A stretch of DNA of 64,000 nt. It comes from Oxalicibacterium solurbis. Lineage in GTDB: Bacteria > Pseudomonadota > Gammaproteobacteria > Burkholderiales > Burkholderiaceae_D. The notes under the pieces are model-generated. The model searched no databases. It had not been told where the DNA came from and saw only the letters and a program-made list of their open reading frames with translations. Location of the stretch: NCBI RefSeq assembly GCF_014635845.1, contig NZ_BMDP01000003.1, forward strand, positions 1 through 64,000, in the 5' to 3' direction. Shown piece after piece: positions 16,492 through 24,725 of the stretch (positions are counted from its first letter, which is position 1; each line of letters begins with the position of its first letter). The position numbers and the translations under genes are program-made.

Positions 16492-16570
16492 TCGATTTCA
16501 CTGCCTGAATCGGCTTCAGCAACAAAAGATTGTTCGCGAACGGTGCGAAAAGAGGCGACGGCTGACCGTC

Positions 16571-16631
16571 ATTGGTGAGTGTCGGTTCAATTTGGTGAAT
16601 GCGATTGCCGATTCAACGACAGCATCACCAA
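16571..16631. repeat. Cluster of TTGGTGA motifs, two of them inverted
   Basis: ATTGGTGAGTG at 16571 and TTTGGTGAATG at 16591 are direct copies. TTGGTGAATGC (16592-16602) pairs with GCATCACCAA (16622-16631) across a 19-base loop, with one bulge. It could be an operator array, or the stem after gntR on the minus strand. No T-run follows. Confidence 0.4.
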
Positions 16632-16762
16632 CCCGACTGGTGCGCCCGATACTTTCCATGCGTGAAAGCGTAACGGCGCGGAAGGAAAAACAGAACGAAG
16701 CATTTTGCACTTGCATATGCAGCCCACGCATATCGCGATCGCTGTCATGCAAACATGCATCG

Positions 16763-17491
16763 TCAACGCATGATTTTCATCTTGTACCTGAATCGTTCTG
16801 CCGGGTAATACAGATACTCGAATACCAGCGGATTGTTTTCCGATGCATAGGTCAGGCGTTCGATGCACAGGATCGGAGAGCCGTTCGCCACCCGCAAACG
16901 TTCCGCCACATCGGCACTGGCCGACGTCGCCTCGATTTCGAGATCGGCCGAATGCAGCGGCTGACGCAGCGCGTTTTCGAGCAGGGAAAACAAGTCTTTC
17001 TCGCGCAGGTTTTTCTCGTTCAGTTTCGTGCCGACTTCATGTCGCACCCACGAATAATCGATGGAAACCGGATCGCGATTCAGATAACGCACGCGCCGGA
17101 TTTCCGTCACATCCGATCCGTCCGCAATACCCAGCTTGCTGCAAATCAGGCTGCCGGCCTTCACTGTCGACAGGCCGAACACGTCGGAGTGCGTTTCGTG
17201 CCCCTGCTGGCGCATCGCCTCGCCGAATCCCTGCAGGTGCATCAGCTCCTGCGACACGCTGGGCGCTGCCACAAAAGTACCTTTGCCATGCACCTTGAAC
17301 AGCAGCCCCTCCTTCTGAAGATCGTTCATCGCCTGGCGTACCGTGATGCGGCTGACACCGAACGCATCGATCATTTCCCGTTCGGATGGCAGGCGCTCGT
17401 GTGCGGCATAGGTGCCGTCAAGGATCTTCGCGCGCAGCGCTTCCCGAATCTGGATGTAGAGAGGAAGCGAGGAAGAAGGTGCAAGTGGCAT
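16763..17491 (-). CDS. GntR-family regulator, HutC subfamily (UTRA domain)
   Basis: A 242-residue repressor-type regulator. The N-terminal winged helix (about 10-75) has YIQIREALRAKILDGTYAAH, RLPSEREMIDAFGVSRITVRQAM and GLLFKVHGKGTFVA. The C-terminal UTRA ligand domain (about 95-240) has VTEIRRVRYLNRDPVSIDYSW, SADLEIEATSAS and ILCIERLTYASENNPLVFEYLY. HutC-type proteins sense small pathway metabolites. The gene lies upstream of the AprA-like operon in the same direction, separated by a 410-base control region, and is the obvious local regulator. Its own leader contains a palindrome (17526-17538), suggesting autoregulation. Confidence 0.92.
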   Translation of the reverse strand: MPLAPSSSLPLYIQIREALRAKILDGTYAAHERLPSEREMIDAFGVSRITVRQAMNDLQKEGLLFKVHGKGTFVAAPSVSQELMHLQGFGEAMRQQGHETHSDVFGLSTVKAGSLICSKLGIADGSDVTEIRRVRYLNRDPVSIDYSWVRHEVGTKLNEKNLREKDLFSLLENALRQPLHSADLEIEATSASADVAERLRVANGSPILCIERLTYASENNPLVFEYLYYPAERFRYKMKIMR

Positions 17492-17525
17492 GAAATCGAT
17501 CGTATCTGAAGGCGAACGGATGAAT

Positions 17526-17576
17526 GCTCATCATGAGCGGCACTCATTATAGGATGCCGGTTTCCCGTTGCGGCAA
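17526..17576 (-). promoter_or_regulatory. gntR promoter with palindrome at the start site
   Basis: Minus strand: TATAAT at 17546-17551, a fair -35 TTGCCG at 17571-17576 (19-bp spacer), and the perfect palindrome GCTCAT-c-ATGAGC at 17526-17538, just where transcription would begin. The palindrome differs from the GTTAT-type element before the target genes, so either the regulator reads two kinds of site or another protein binds here. Confidence 0.45.
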
Positions 17577-17701
17577 GCCGGCACTACGCCGTCTTTACTT
17601 GCATCGTTCCGGCACACGCCTGATCGCCCTTCGATTATCCCGGAGCATCGTTGCGGGGACAATGCCGCAATCGCATGCACATCAGCAGCGCCCCGCTCGA
17701 C

Positions 17702-18130
17702 TCACTCCGTCAACAAACCAAGTGTCTCGCCGTCGGGGCCGTCCGGATAAAACCTGTCCAGGGCCTCCTTGAACCGCGACTCATCGGGAGCGACTGCGTC
17801 AAACAGCGTAAGACAGGAGCGCAACTTCAGATCGTCCGGCGAACCGAAGATGCCATGCGGGTTGGACATGTTCAACGTCAGCAGCAGGTCGACGCACTGG
17901 CGCAGCCTTGCGCCAAGAAGCGGATGGCGAAGATAGGTGACGGCCTCTTCCGCAGAAGCGATGCCGTAGTAATGCGCGGTGACGCTTCGCCCGAGCGCAC
18001 GCAGCTGAGGAAAAACGAACCACATCCAGTGCGTCGTTTTCCTGCCATGCGCCAGTTCAACCAATACCTCCTCATACACATCGTTCTGTGCATCCACAAA
18101 TCGTTGCAGATTGAAACGATCCGCATTCAT
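17702..18130 (-). CDS. DUF1810 family protein
   Basis: A 142-residue cytosolic protein of the DUF1810 family (YbiA-distant, calpastatin-like in some databases). The N-terminus has the hallmark FNLQRFVDAQNDVYEEVLVEL, then GRKTTHWMWFVFPQLRALG, HYYGIASAEEAVTYLRHPLLG, and a conserved GIFGSPDDLKLRSCLTLF. It is full length. The function of the family is unknown. I chose ATG at 18130, where homology begins; upstream in-frame codons overlap the flavin oxidoreductase gene. It lies 46 bases after that gene's stop and is probably co-transcribed, without an obvious functional link. Confidence 0.85.
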   Translation of the reverse strand: MNADRFNLQRFVDAQNDVYEEVLVELAHGRKTTHWMWFVFPQLRALGRSVTAHYYGIASAEEAVTYLRHPLLGARLRQCVDLLLTLNMSNPHGIFGSPDDLKLRSCLTLFDAVAPDESRFKEALDRFYPDGPDGETLGLLTE

Positions 18131-18176
18131 GACGCCAACAGAGACAGGTCGCCGATCGGATTGACGATCACGAACA

Positions 18177-19289
18177 TCATTCGCTGTCACTTTCAAAAAG
18201 ATTCTTGAACTGATGCGGCTGCGAACGCAGGTACTGACTGGGCACGCGTATGGTTGCACCAAGCGCCGCCGCGGCATGCCAGGGCCAGCGCGGGTCATAG
18301 AGAATCGTGCGCGCCAGGGCCACCATGTCGGCATCGCCGTTCGCGACGATGGATTCGGCCTGCTCGAAACCGGTAATCAATCCGACGGCGACCACCGGCA
18401 TCTTCACCGCGGCTTTCACGGCCCGCGCCAGCGGCACCTGATAGCCGGGCGCCACCGGAATCTTCTGGGCAGGATGCAAGCCGCCGCTGGAGACGTGGAT
18501 CGCATCGCAGCCCTTCGCCTCCAGTGCTTGCGCAAACGCGATCGTCTGCGCGATATCCCAACCGCCTTCCATCCAGTCCGTTCCGGAAACACGCACGGTC
18601 ACAGGGCGATCGGCCGGAAACGCCTGCCGAACAGCATCGAACACCTCCAGTGGGAAACGCATGCGATTTTCCAGCGAACCGCCATATTCGTCCTGCCGCC
18701 GGTTGGAAAGCGGTGAAAGGAATTCGTGCAGCAGATAACCGTGAGCCGCATGAATCTGGACCGCATCGATACCCAGTCGCGCCGCGCGTTTCGCGGAAGC
18801 GGCAAAAGCGTCGCGCACATTTTGCAAGCCCTGTCTGTCCAGTGCCGTCGGCGCGGCCTGCCCTTCCGCGAAAGGCACTGCGGATGGCGCAACGGTCTGC
18901 CATCCTTGCGCTTCATCCGGCGCGAACTGTTTCGCCTTTTTCCACGGGACTTCCGTCGATGCCTTGCGTCCTGCATGGCTCAACTGGATGGCGATCGGCA
19001 TCGCGGAATGCGCGCGAACCCCATCCAGCACGCGCTGCATCGCCGCTTCCGTCCGATCGTCATACAGCCCGACGTCCGCCCATGTGATGCGCCCCTCCGG
19101 CAACACCGCGCTTGCCTCGATCGTCAGCAATGCGGCGCCCGACAAGGCCAGATGGCCGAGATGAATCAGATGCCAGTCGTTCATGCATCCATCGGTCGCC
19201 GAGTACTGGCACATCGGCGCGATGACGATGCGATTCGACAGATCGAGCTTTCCGACTTGAAGCGGGGTAAACAAAACAGGCTGACTCAT
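18177..19289 (-). CDS. Old yellow enzyme-like NADH:flavin oxidoreductase (YqjM type)
   Basis: A 370-residue FMN-dependent TIM-barrel ene-reductase. Markers are LFTPLQVGKLDLSNRIVIAP, MCQYSATDG, IAIQLSHAGRKAS, the substrate-binding VQIHAAHGYLLHEFLSPLSN, RRQDEYGGSLENRMRFPLEV and the phosphate-binding VVAVGLITGF...MVALARTILYDPRWPWHAAAAL. The length and the cysteine in PMCQYSA place it with the YqjM/XenA group. It reduces activated alkenes or xenobiotics with NAD(P)H in the cytoplasm. It is separated from ssb by 146 bases containing a terminator. Confidence 0.93.
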   Translation of the reverse strand: MSQPVLFTPLQVGKLDLSNRIVIAPMCQYSATDGCMNDWHLIHLGHLALSGAALLTIEASAVLPEGRITWADVGLYDDRTEAAMQRVLDGVRAHSAMPIAIQLSHAGRKASTEVPWKKAKQFAPDEAQGWQTVAPSAVPFAEGQAAPTALDRQGLQNVRDAFAASAKRAARLGIDAVQIHAAHGYLLHEFLSPLSNRRQDEYGGSLENRMRFPLEVFDAVRQAFPADRPVTVRVSGTDWMEGGWDIAQTIAFAQALEAKGCDAIHVSSGGLHPAQKIPVAPGYQVPLARAVKAAVKMPVVAVGLITGFEQAESIVANGDADMVALARTILYDPRWPWHAAAALGATIRVPSQYLRSQPHQFKNLFESDSE

Positions 19290-19379
19290 TTCTACTCTCC
19301 CATCGGATCCGACAACGTTGTCACGACCTTAAACCATTCCGGCACATGCCGCTTAAGCAATCGGATGCGCCCTTGAATG

Positions 19380-19414
19380 CAAAAATGGCCTGAACACAAT
19401 GTATCCAGGCCATT
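19380..19414 (-). terminator. Rho-independent terminator of ssb
   Basis: On the minus strand AATGGCCTG-(13-base loop)-CAGGCCATT is followed by TTTTGC. The 9-bp perfect stem plus T-run lies 22 bases after the ssb stop codon. Confidence 0.8.
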
Positions 19415-19435
19415 CGTTTCAAACGCTTTGAACGA

Positions 19436-19915
19436 TCAGAACGGAATGTCGTCGTCCATGTCGCTAAAGTTCGATGCCGCCGGCTTGGCTGCCGGACGCG
19501 CCGCCGGCGCGCTCTGGCGCGGAGCCGGCGCACCGCTGCCGTAGTCGTCGTCCATCGAAGCGCTGCCACCGCCGGCGCCCGGACGACCGCCCAGCATCTG
19601 CATCGTGTCGGCGATGATCTCGGTCGTGTAACGCTCGACGCCATCCTTGTCGGTCCACTTGCGCGTCTGCAGGCGGCCTTCGACATAGACCGACGAACCT
19701 TTCTTCAGATACTGGCCGGCCACTTCCGCCAGACGGCGGTAGAAAGTGATGCGGTGCCACTCGGTCACTTCCTTCTTGTCGCCGGAATTCTTGTCCTTCC
19801 AGCTTTCGGTCGTTGCAACGGCAATGTTGGTGACGGCTTCGCCGTTCGGCATGTAGCGCGTTTCGGGATCGCGGCCGAGGTTGCCGACGATGATGACTTT
19901 GTTGACTGATGCCAT
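19436..19915 (-). CDS. ssb: Single-stranded DNA-binding protein
   Basis: A 159-residue Ssb. The OB fold (1-110) has [61 protein letters not shown] and [13 protein letters not shown] Gly/Pro/Ala-rich linker follows, ending in the acidic tip SDMDDDIPF that recruits replication and repair proteins. It is a housekeeping gene. GGAGA lies five bases before the ATG, and it is encoded 37 bases after the MFS gene in the same direction. Divergence from uvrA is a common proteobacterial arrangement. No LexA-like site was seen. Confidence 0.98.
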   Translation of the reverse strand: MASVNKVIIVGNLGRDPETRYMPNGEAVTNIAVATTESWKDKNSGDKKEVTEWHRITFYRRLAEVAGQYLKKGSSVYVEGRLQTRKWTDKDGVERYTTEIIADTMQMLGGRPGAGGGSASMDDDYGSGAPAPRQSAPAARPAAKPAASNFSDMDDDIPF

Positions 19916-19952
19916 TGTTTTCTCCGAGTTTCCCGATGGTTTGTTTGTGCAA

Positions 19953-21182
19953 TTACACGGCGGCAGCTTCGATCCGGCTGCGGCGCGGCAGGTTTTTCAT
20001 ATTGGCGGCAATTATAAGCCACGCGGTCGTCAGCACGCCGCCCAGCACGAAGACCGCATTCGGTCCCGCATGCTGAGCCAGCAGGCCGCCAAGCGCACCG
20101 CCGCAGAACAGGCCGAGCGCCTGCAGCGTGTTGTAGACGCCAAGCGCCGCCCCCTTGGCCGATGGCGGCGCGATGCGCGATACCAGCGACGGCTGGCTGG
20201 CTTCAAGAATATTGAATGCAAGGAAGAATGCGAGCAGCAGCGCCAGCAGCCACGGCCAGCTTGCATGCACGCCCGACAGCAGCACACCCATGCCGATCTG
20301 TACCAGCAGCAGCAAGGCGATCGCGCCGACGAAGACCTGCTTGGACTTGCCGTGTTTTTCGCTGACGAAAATCGGCGGCAGCATCAGCAGGAAGGACAGC
20401 GCGACCACCGGCAGATAGACCTTCCAGTGCTCCGTCAGCGGCAGATGGCCGAGACGGATCAGCGCTGCCGGCATCACGACAAACATCGCCATCTGCGTTG
20501 CATGCAGGGCGAACACGCCATAGTTCAGCCGCATCAGTTCGCGATTTGCCAGAACGGCACGGATCGGCGTGCGCTCGGCCGGCAACGGCGGTGCCGCCGG
20601 CACGACATAGATGACGACGACGATCGCCAGCAGCGACAACACGCCGGTCAGCGCGAAGATGCCGCCCATGCCGATCGCGCGGTACAACAGCGGCGACAGC
20701 ACCAGCGACGCAGCAAATGTCAGCCCGATGGAGCCGCCGATCATCGCCATGGCTTTCGTTCGGTGTTCGTCGCGCGTGGAATCGGCCACCAGCGCCGTGA
20801 TCGCGGCGGAAATCGCGCCGGCGCCCTGCAATGCTCGCCCGGCGATGATCCAGTAGATGTCGGTCGCCGCCGCCGCGACGAAGGAGCCGAGCGCGAACAG
20901 GATCAGTCCGATGACGATCACGCGCTTGCGGCCGTAACGATCGGAAGCGATACCCAGCGGAATCTGCCCGAACGATTGCGTCAGCCCGTAGATGCCCATC
21001 GCCAGCCCGACCAGCGTGGCGCTGCCACCGCCCGGCATGGAATGTGCGTGCACCGCAAAGACGGGAAGGATCAGGAACAGTCCCAGCATGCGCAGCGCGA
21101 AGATGCCGGCCAGCGACGTGCTGGCGCGGATTTCGGTGCGTGTCATGCCGTGGTCGGCATCGAGGGAATGGTTCGATGACAT
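19953..21182 (-). CDS. MFS transporter
   Basis: A 409-residue major facilitator protein with about 12 membrane segments. The loop 2-3 signature is [21 protein letters not shown], and the loop after TM4 is [42 protein letters not shown] is typical of drug-efflux-like MFS proteins commonly found between ssb and uvrA in beta- and gammaproteobacteria. The substrate is unknown. It is transcribed towards ssb and diverges from uvrA. Confidence 0.92.
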   Translation of the reverse strand: MSSNHSLDADHGMTRTEIRASTSLAGIFALRMLGLFLILPVFAVHAHSMPGGGSATLVGLAMGIYGLTQSFGQIPLGIASDRYGRKRVIVIGLILFALGSFVAAAATDIYWIIAGRALQGAGAISAAITALVADSTRDEHRTKAMAMIGGSIGLTFAASLVLSPLLYRAIGMGGIFALTGVLSLLAIVVVIYVVPAAPPLPAERTPIRAVLANRELMRLNYGVFALHATQMAMFVVMPAALIRLGHLPLTEHWKVYLPVVALSFLLMLPPIFVSEKHGKSKQVFVGAIALLLLVQIGMGVLLSGVHASWPWLLALLLAFFLAFNILEASQPSLVSRIAPPSAKGAALGVYNTLQALGLFCGGALGGLLAQHAGPNAVFVLGGVLTTAWLIIAANMKNLPRRSRIEAAAV

Positions 21183-21333
21183 GTAGGACTGGCAAGGGTT
21201 GAAGGGATGATACCGCCGCGCAAAAGCGCTTTTACGGCCTGCTTCAAAACCCGTTATAGTAGCAGGTTGACTCTCGCCTCACGTCTCCAAAAAGGACGCC
21301 CGGCGACCGAACCATCCTTGACTGAAAGAGTGA

Positions 21334-24183
21334 ATGGAAGAAATTCGCATCCGGGGTGCGCGCACGCACAACCTGAAGAACATCAATCTCGACCTCCCGC
21401 GCAACAAGCTGATCGTCATCACCGGACTGTCCGGCTCCGGCAAGTCGTCGCTGGCATTCGACACGCTGTACGCCGAAGGCCAGCGCCGTTACGTCGAATC
21501 GCTGTCGGCCTATGCGCGCCAGTTTTTGCAACTGATGGAGAAACCCGACGTCGACCTGATCGAAGGCCTGTCGCCGGCAATCTCGATCGAGCAGAAGGCA
21601 ACCTCGCACAACCCACGCTCGACCGTCGGCACTGTCACCGAAATCCACGATTACCTGCGCCTGCTGTACGCACGCGTCGGCACGCCTTACTGCCCCGACC
21701 ATCCGCAGAATCCGCTGGCGGCGCAATCGGTGTCGCAAATGGTCGATGCCGTGCTGGCGATGCCGGAAGACACCAAGCTGATGATCCTCGCGCCCGTGGT
21801 AGCGAATCGCAAGGGCGAACATCTGGATCTGTTCGAACAGATGCAGGCGCAGGGCTTCGTGCGTTTCCGCGTGCAGAGCGGCACCGGCAATCCGCACGTC
21901 TACGACGTCGATGCGCTGCCGAAACTGAAGAAGGCGGAGAAGCACACGATCGACGTCGTCATCGACCGCATCAAGGTCAAGGCCGACATGAAGCAGCGCC
22001 TCGCCGAAAGTTTCGAGACCGCATTGCGTTTGGCAGAAGGCCGCGCGCTCGCGGTCGAGATGGACACCGGCGTCGAGCATCTGTATTCGAACAAGTTCGC
22101 CTGTCCGGTTTGCGGCTATTCGCTGCAGGAGCTGGAGCCGCGCCTGTTCTCGTTCAACAACCCGATGGGTGCCTGCCCGGAATGCGACGGCCTCGGCCAT
22201 ATCGAATTCTTCGATCCGAAGCGCATCGTCGCGTTTCCGAATCTTTCTCTAGCCAGCGGCGCGGTCAAGGGCTGGGACAGGCGCAACCAGTTCTATTTCC
22301 AGATGCTGTCGAACCTCGCCGACTTCTACGAGTTCGACCTCGACGTACCGTTCGAGAAGCTGCCGGAAAAAGCGCAACAGGTCATCCTGTTCGGCTCCGG
22401 CAAGCAGAAGATTCCGTTCCAGTACGTGAATGAAAAAGGCCGTACCGTCATCCGCGAGCACGAGTTCGAAGGCATCGTGCCGAACCTGCAGCGTCGCTAC
22501 CGCGAAACCGATTCGATCGCCGTCAAGGAAGAGCTGGCGAAGTTCATCAACGAAAAGGAATGCCCGAGCTGCAACGGTGCGCGCCTGCGCGTGGAAGCAC
22601 GCCATGTGAAGGTCGGCAGCGGCCGCCAGCAGCGCGCGATCTACGAGATCGCCGCCACGCCGTTGCGCGAGACGCTGGATTTCTTCCAGAAGCTGAAGCT
22701 GACCGGTGCGAAAAAAGAGATTGCCGATCGCATCATCAAGGAAATCGTCTCGCGCCTGACCTTCCTGAACAACGTCGGTCTCGACTATCTTTCCCTCGAA
22801 CGCAGCGCCGACACCTTGTCCGGCGGCGAAGCGCAGCGTATCCGTCTTGCCTCGCAGATCGGCTCCGGCCTGACCGGCGTGATGTACGTGCTGGACGAAC
22901 CGTCGATCGGTTTGCATCAGCGCGACAACGACCGCCTGATTGCCACGCTGCAACACTTGCGTGACATCGGCAACAGCGTGCTGGTGGTCGAACACGATGA
23001 AGACGCGATCCGCTGCGCCGACTACGTGGTCGACATGGGCATCGGCGCCGGCGTGCACGGCGGCGAAGTGATCGCCGAAGGACCGCTGAAGGACATCCTG
23101 AAGAACAAGAAGTCGCTGACCGCGCAATACCTGAACGGCACGCTGGCGATCCACGTGCCGAAGAAACGCACCGCGCCGAATCCGAAGAAGCAGTTCGTCA
23201 TCACCGGCGCTTCCGGCAACAACCTGAAGAACGTGACGCTGGAACTGCCGGTCGGTTTGCTGACCTGCGTGACCGGCGTCTCCGGCTCCGGCAAATCGAC
23301 GCTGGTCAACGACACACTGTACCTGGCTGCATCGCGCCACCTGTATGGTTCGCAAGCGGAACCGGCAGCGCACGAATCGATTTCCGGCCTCGAGCATTTC
23401 GACAAGGTGATCTCGGTCGATCAGGCGCCGATCGGCCGCACGCCGCGCTCGAACCCTGCAACCTATACCGGCCTGTTCACACCGATCCGCGAACTGTTCG
23501 CCACCGTGCCACAGGCGAAGGAGCGCGGCTATTCGGCCGGACGCTTCTCGTTCAACGTCAAGGGCGGACGCTGCGAAGCCTGTCAGGGCGACGGCGTGAT
23601 CAAGGTCGAGATGCACTTCCTGCCGGACGTCTACGTGCCGTGCGACGTTTGCCACGGCAACCGCTACAACCGCGAAACGCTGGAAATCCATTACAAGGGC
23701 AAGAGCATCACCGAAGTGCTGGGCATGACGGTGGAAGAAGCGCACGAGTTCTTCAAACCGGTGCCGGCCATCGCACGCAAGCTGCAGACGCTGCTCGACG
23801 TCGGCCTCGGCTACATCCGTCTCGGCCAGAGCGCGACCACGCTGTCCGGCGGCGAAGCGCAGCGCGTCAAGCTGTCGCTGGAACTGTCGAAGCGCGACAC
23901 CGGCCGCACGCTGTACATCCTGGACGAACCGACCACCGGCCTGCACTTCCATGACATCGATCTGCTGCTGAAGGTGATCCACCGCCTGCGCGACCAGGGC
24001 AACACGGTGGTCATCATCGAGCACAATCTCGACGTCATCAAGACGGCCGACTGGATCGTCGATCTCGGCCCTGAAGGCGGCGCCGGCGGCGGCCAGATCA
24101 TCGCGGCAGGCACGCCGGAAGACGTGGCGCAGAATCCGGCCAGCTTCACCGGCAAGTATCTGGCGCCGCTACTGAAGAAGTAA
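21334..24183 (+). CDS. uvrA: Excinuclease ABC subunit A
   Basis: A full-length 949-residue UvrA, the damage-recognition ATPase of nucleotide excision repair. Walker A of NBD1 is GLSGSGKS at 31-38. The first zinc site is [17 protein letters not shown]...ACPECDGLG. The first ABC signature is [16 protein letters not shown] with [13 protein letters not shown]. Walker A of NBD2 is [13 protein letters not shown], the second zinc site [10 protein letters not shown]...PCDVCHGN, and the second signature [18 protein letters not shown] with [11 protein letters not shown]. It acts with UvrB and UvrC in the cytoplasm. No LexA box was seen in the 151 bases shared with the divergent MFS gene. Confidence 0.99.
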   Translation: MEEIRIRGARTHNLKNINLDLPRNKLIVITGLSGSGKSSLAFDTLYAEGQRRYVESLSAYARQFLQLMEKPDVDLIEGLSPAISIEQKATSHNPRSTVGTVTEIHDYLRLLYARVGTPYCPDHPQNPLAAQSVSQMVDAVLAMPEDTKLMILAPVVANRKGEHLDLFEQMQAQGFVRFRVQSGTGNPHVYDVDALPKLKKAEKHTIDVVIDRIKVKADMKQRLAESFETALRLAEGRALAVEMDTGVEHLYSNKFACPVCGYSLQELEPRLFSFNNPMGACPECDGLGHIEFFDPKRIVAFPNLSLASGAVKGWDRRNQFYFQMLSNLADFYEFDLDVPFEKLPEKAQQVILFGSGKQKIPFQYVNEKGRTVIREHEFEGIVPNLQRRYRETDSIAVKEELAKFINEKECPSCNGARLRVEARHVKVGSGRQQRAIYEIAATPLRETLDFFQKLKLTGAKKEIADRIIKEIVSRLTFLNNVGLDYLSLERSADTLSGGEAQRIRLASQIGSGLTGVMYVLDEPSIGLHQRDNDRLIATLQHLRDIGNSVLVVEHDEDAIRCADYVVDMGIGAGVHGGEVIAEGPLKDILKNKKSLTAQYLNGTLAIHVPKKRTAPNPKKQFVITGASGNNLKNVTLELPVGLLTCVTGVSGSGKSTLVNDTLYLAASRHLYGSQAEPAAHESISGLEHFDKVISVDQAPIGRTPRSNPATYTGLFTPIRELFATVPQAKERGYSAGRFSFNVKGGRCEACQGDGVIKVEMHFLPDVYVPCDVCHGNRYNRETLEIHYKGKSITEVLGMTVEEAHEFFKPVPAIARKLQTLLDVGLGYIRLGQSATTLSGGEAQRVKLSLELSKRDTGRTLYILDEPTTGLHFHDIDLLLKVIHRLRDQGNTVVIIEHNLDVIKTADWIVDLGPEGGAGGGQIIAAGTPEDVAQNPASFTGKYLAPLLKK

Positions 24184-24185
24184 TC

Positions 24186-24464
24186 ATGGCGAAGCACCTG
24201 CGCATCCATGGCATCGTGCAAGGCGTCGGCTATCGCGCCGGCTTCGATGCGCAGGCACGCGCACTCGGCGTATCGGGCTGGGTGCGCAATCGGCGCGACG
24301 GTTCGGTCGAAGCGATGGTGCGCGGCGACGATGCCTTGCTGCAGCAGTTGATCACGTGGGCGCATCGCGGACCGGCGATGGCGCGCGTCGATCATATCGA
24401 CATCGTCGAGACGAAGGATGCACAGATCGCCATGGAATCTTTCTACATCCGCCCTACTGAATAA
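24186..24464 (+). CDS. acyP: Acylphosphatase
   Basis: A 92-residue acylphosphatase with the N-terminal motif HGIVQGVGYRAGFDAQARAL (the arginine binds phosphate) and the second motif GWVRNRRDGSVEAMVRGDD (the catalytic asparagine). It hydrolyses acyl phosphates such as carbamoyl phosphate and 1,3-bisphosphoglycerate. It starts two bases after the uvrA stop, so it is translationally coupled, and ends before a strong terminator. Confidence 0.96.
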   Translation: MAKHLRIHGIVQGVGYRAGFDAQARALGVSGWVRNRRDGSVEAMVRGDDALLQQLITWAHRGPAMARVDHIDIVETKDAQIAMESFYIRPTE

Positions 24465-24498
24465 ATTCACCTGCATCACAGCGGCAGACACGACACAC

Positions 24499-24526
24499 AA
24501 AAGCGAGTCATTCGGCTCGCTTTTTT
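24499..24526 (+). terminator. Terminator after uvrA-acyP
   Basis: AAAAGCGAG-tcattcgg-CTCGCTTTT with six T residues, 35 bases after the acylphosphatase stop. Confidence 0.85.
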
Positions 24527-24725
24527 ATTGGCCATCGAAAACGCACCACGTCGCACGCCACGGCAAACATGCATCCCTGGCTTGTCAATCAGACTACAGA
24601 AGTACGACACAACCCTCATGCCGGCCGGCACAAACACCTGTGCTTGTCATCTGTTTAGAGGACAGACAAGCCCTCTCCTGCATCGATATAGTTCGGCAAT
24701 TCAATAGCAGGACCACCGGCGGATC

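Larger units (their letters stand above)
16353..16762. other. Control region between gntR and the AprA-like operon
   Basis: 410 bases without a gene. It holds, from the operon side, a 99-base leader, the 22-bp element shared with tauE, a -24/-12-like sequence, and further upstream a cluster of TTGGTGA motifs (16571-16631). The leader and element suggest an independent, regulated promoter for the operon. No clear terminator for gntR is visible. Confidence 0.6.

Noticed and set aside
21183-21333. SOS (LexA) box before uvrA
   Set aside because: I searched for CTGT-N8-ACAG type sequence by eye and found none.
22249-24024. 591-codon open frame opposite uvrA
   Set aside because: uvrA is certain on the plus strand and the antisense product has no domain.
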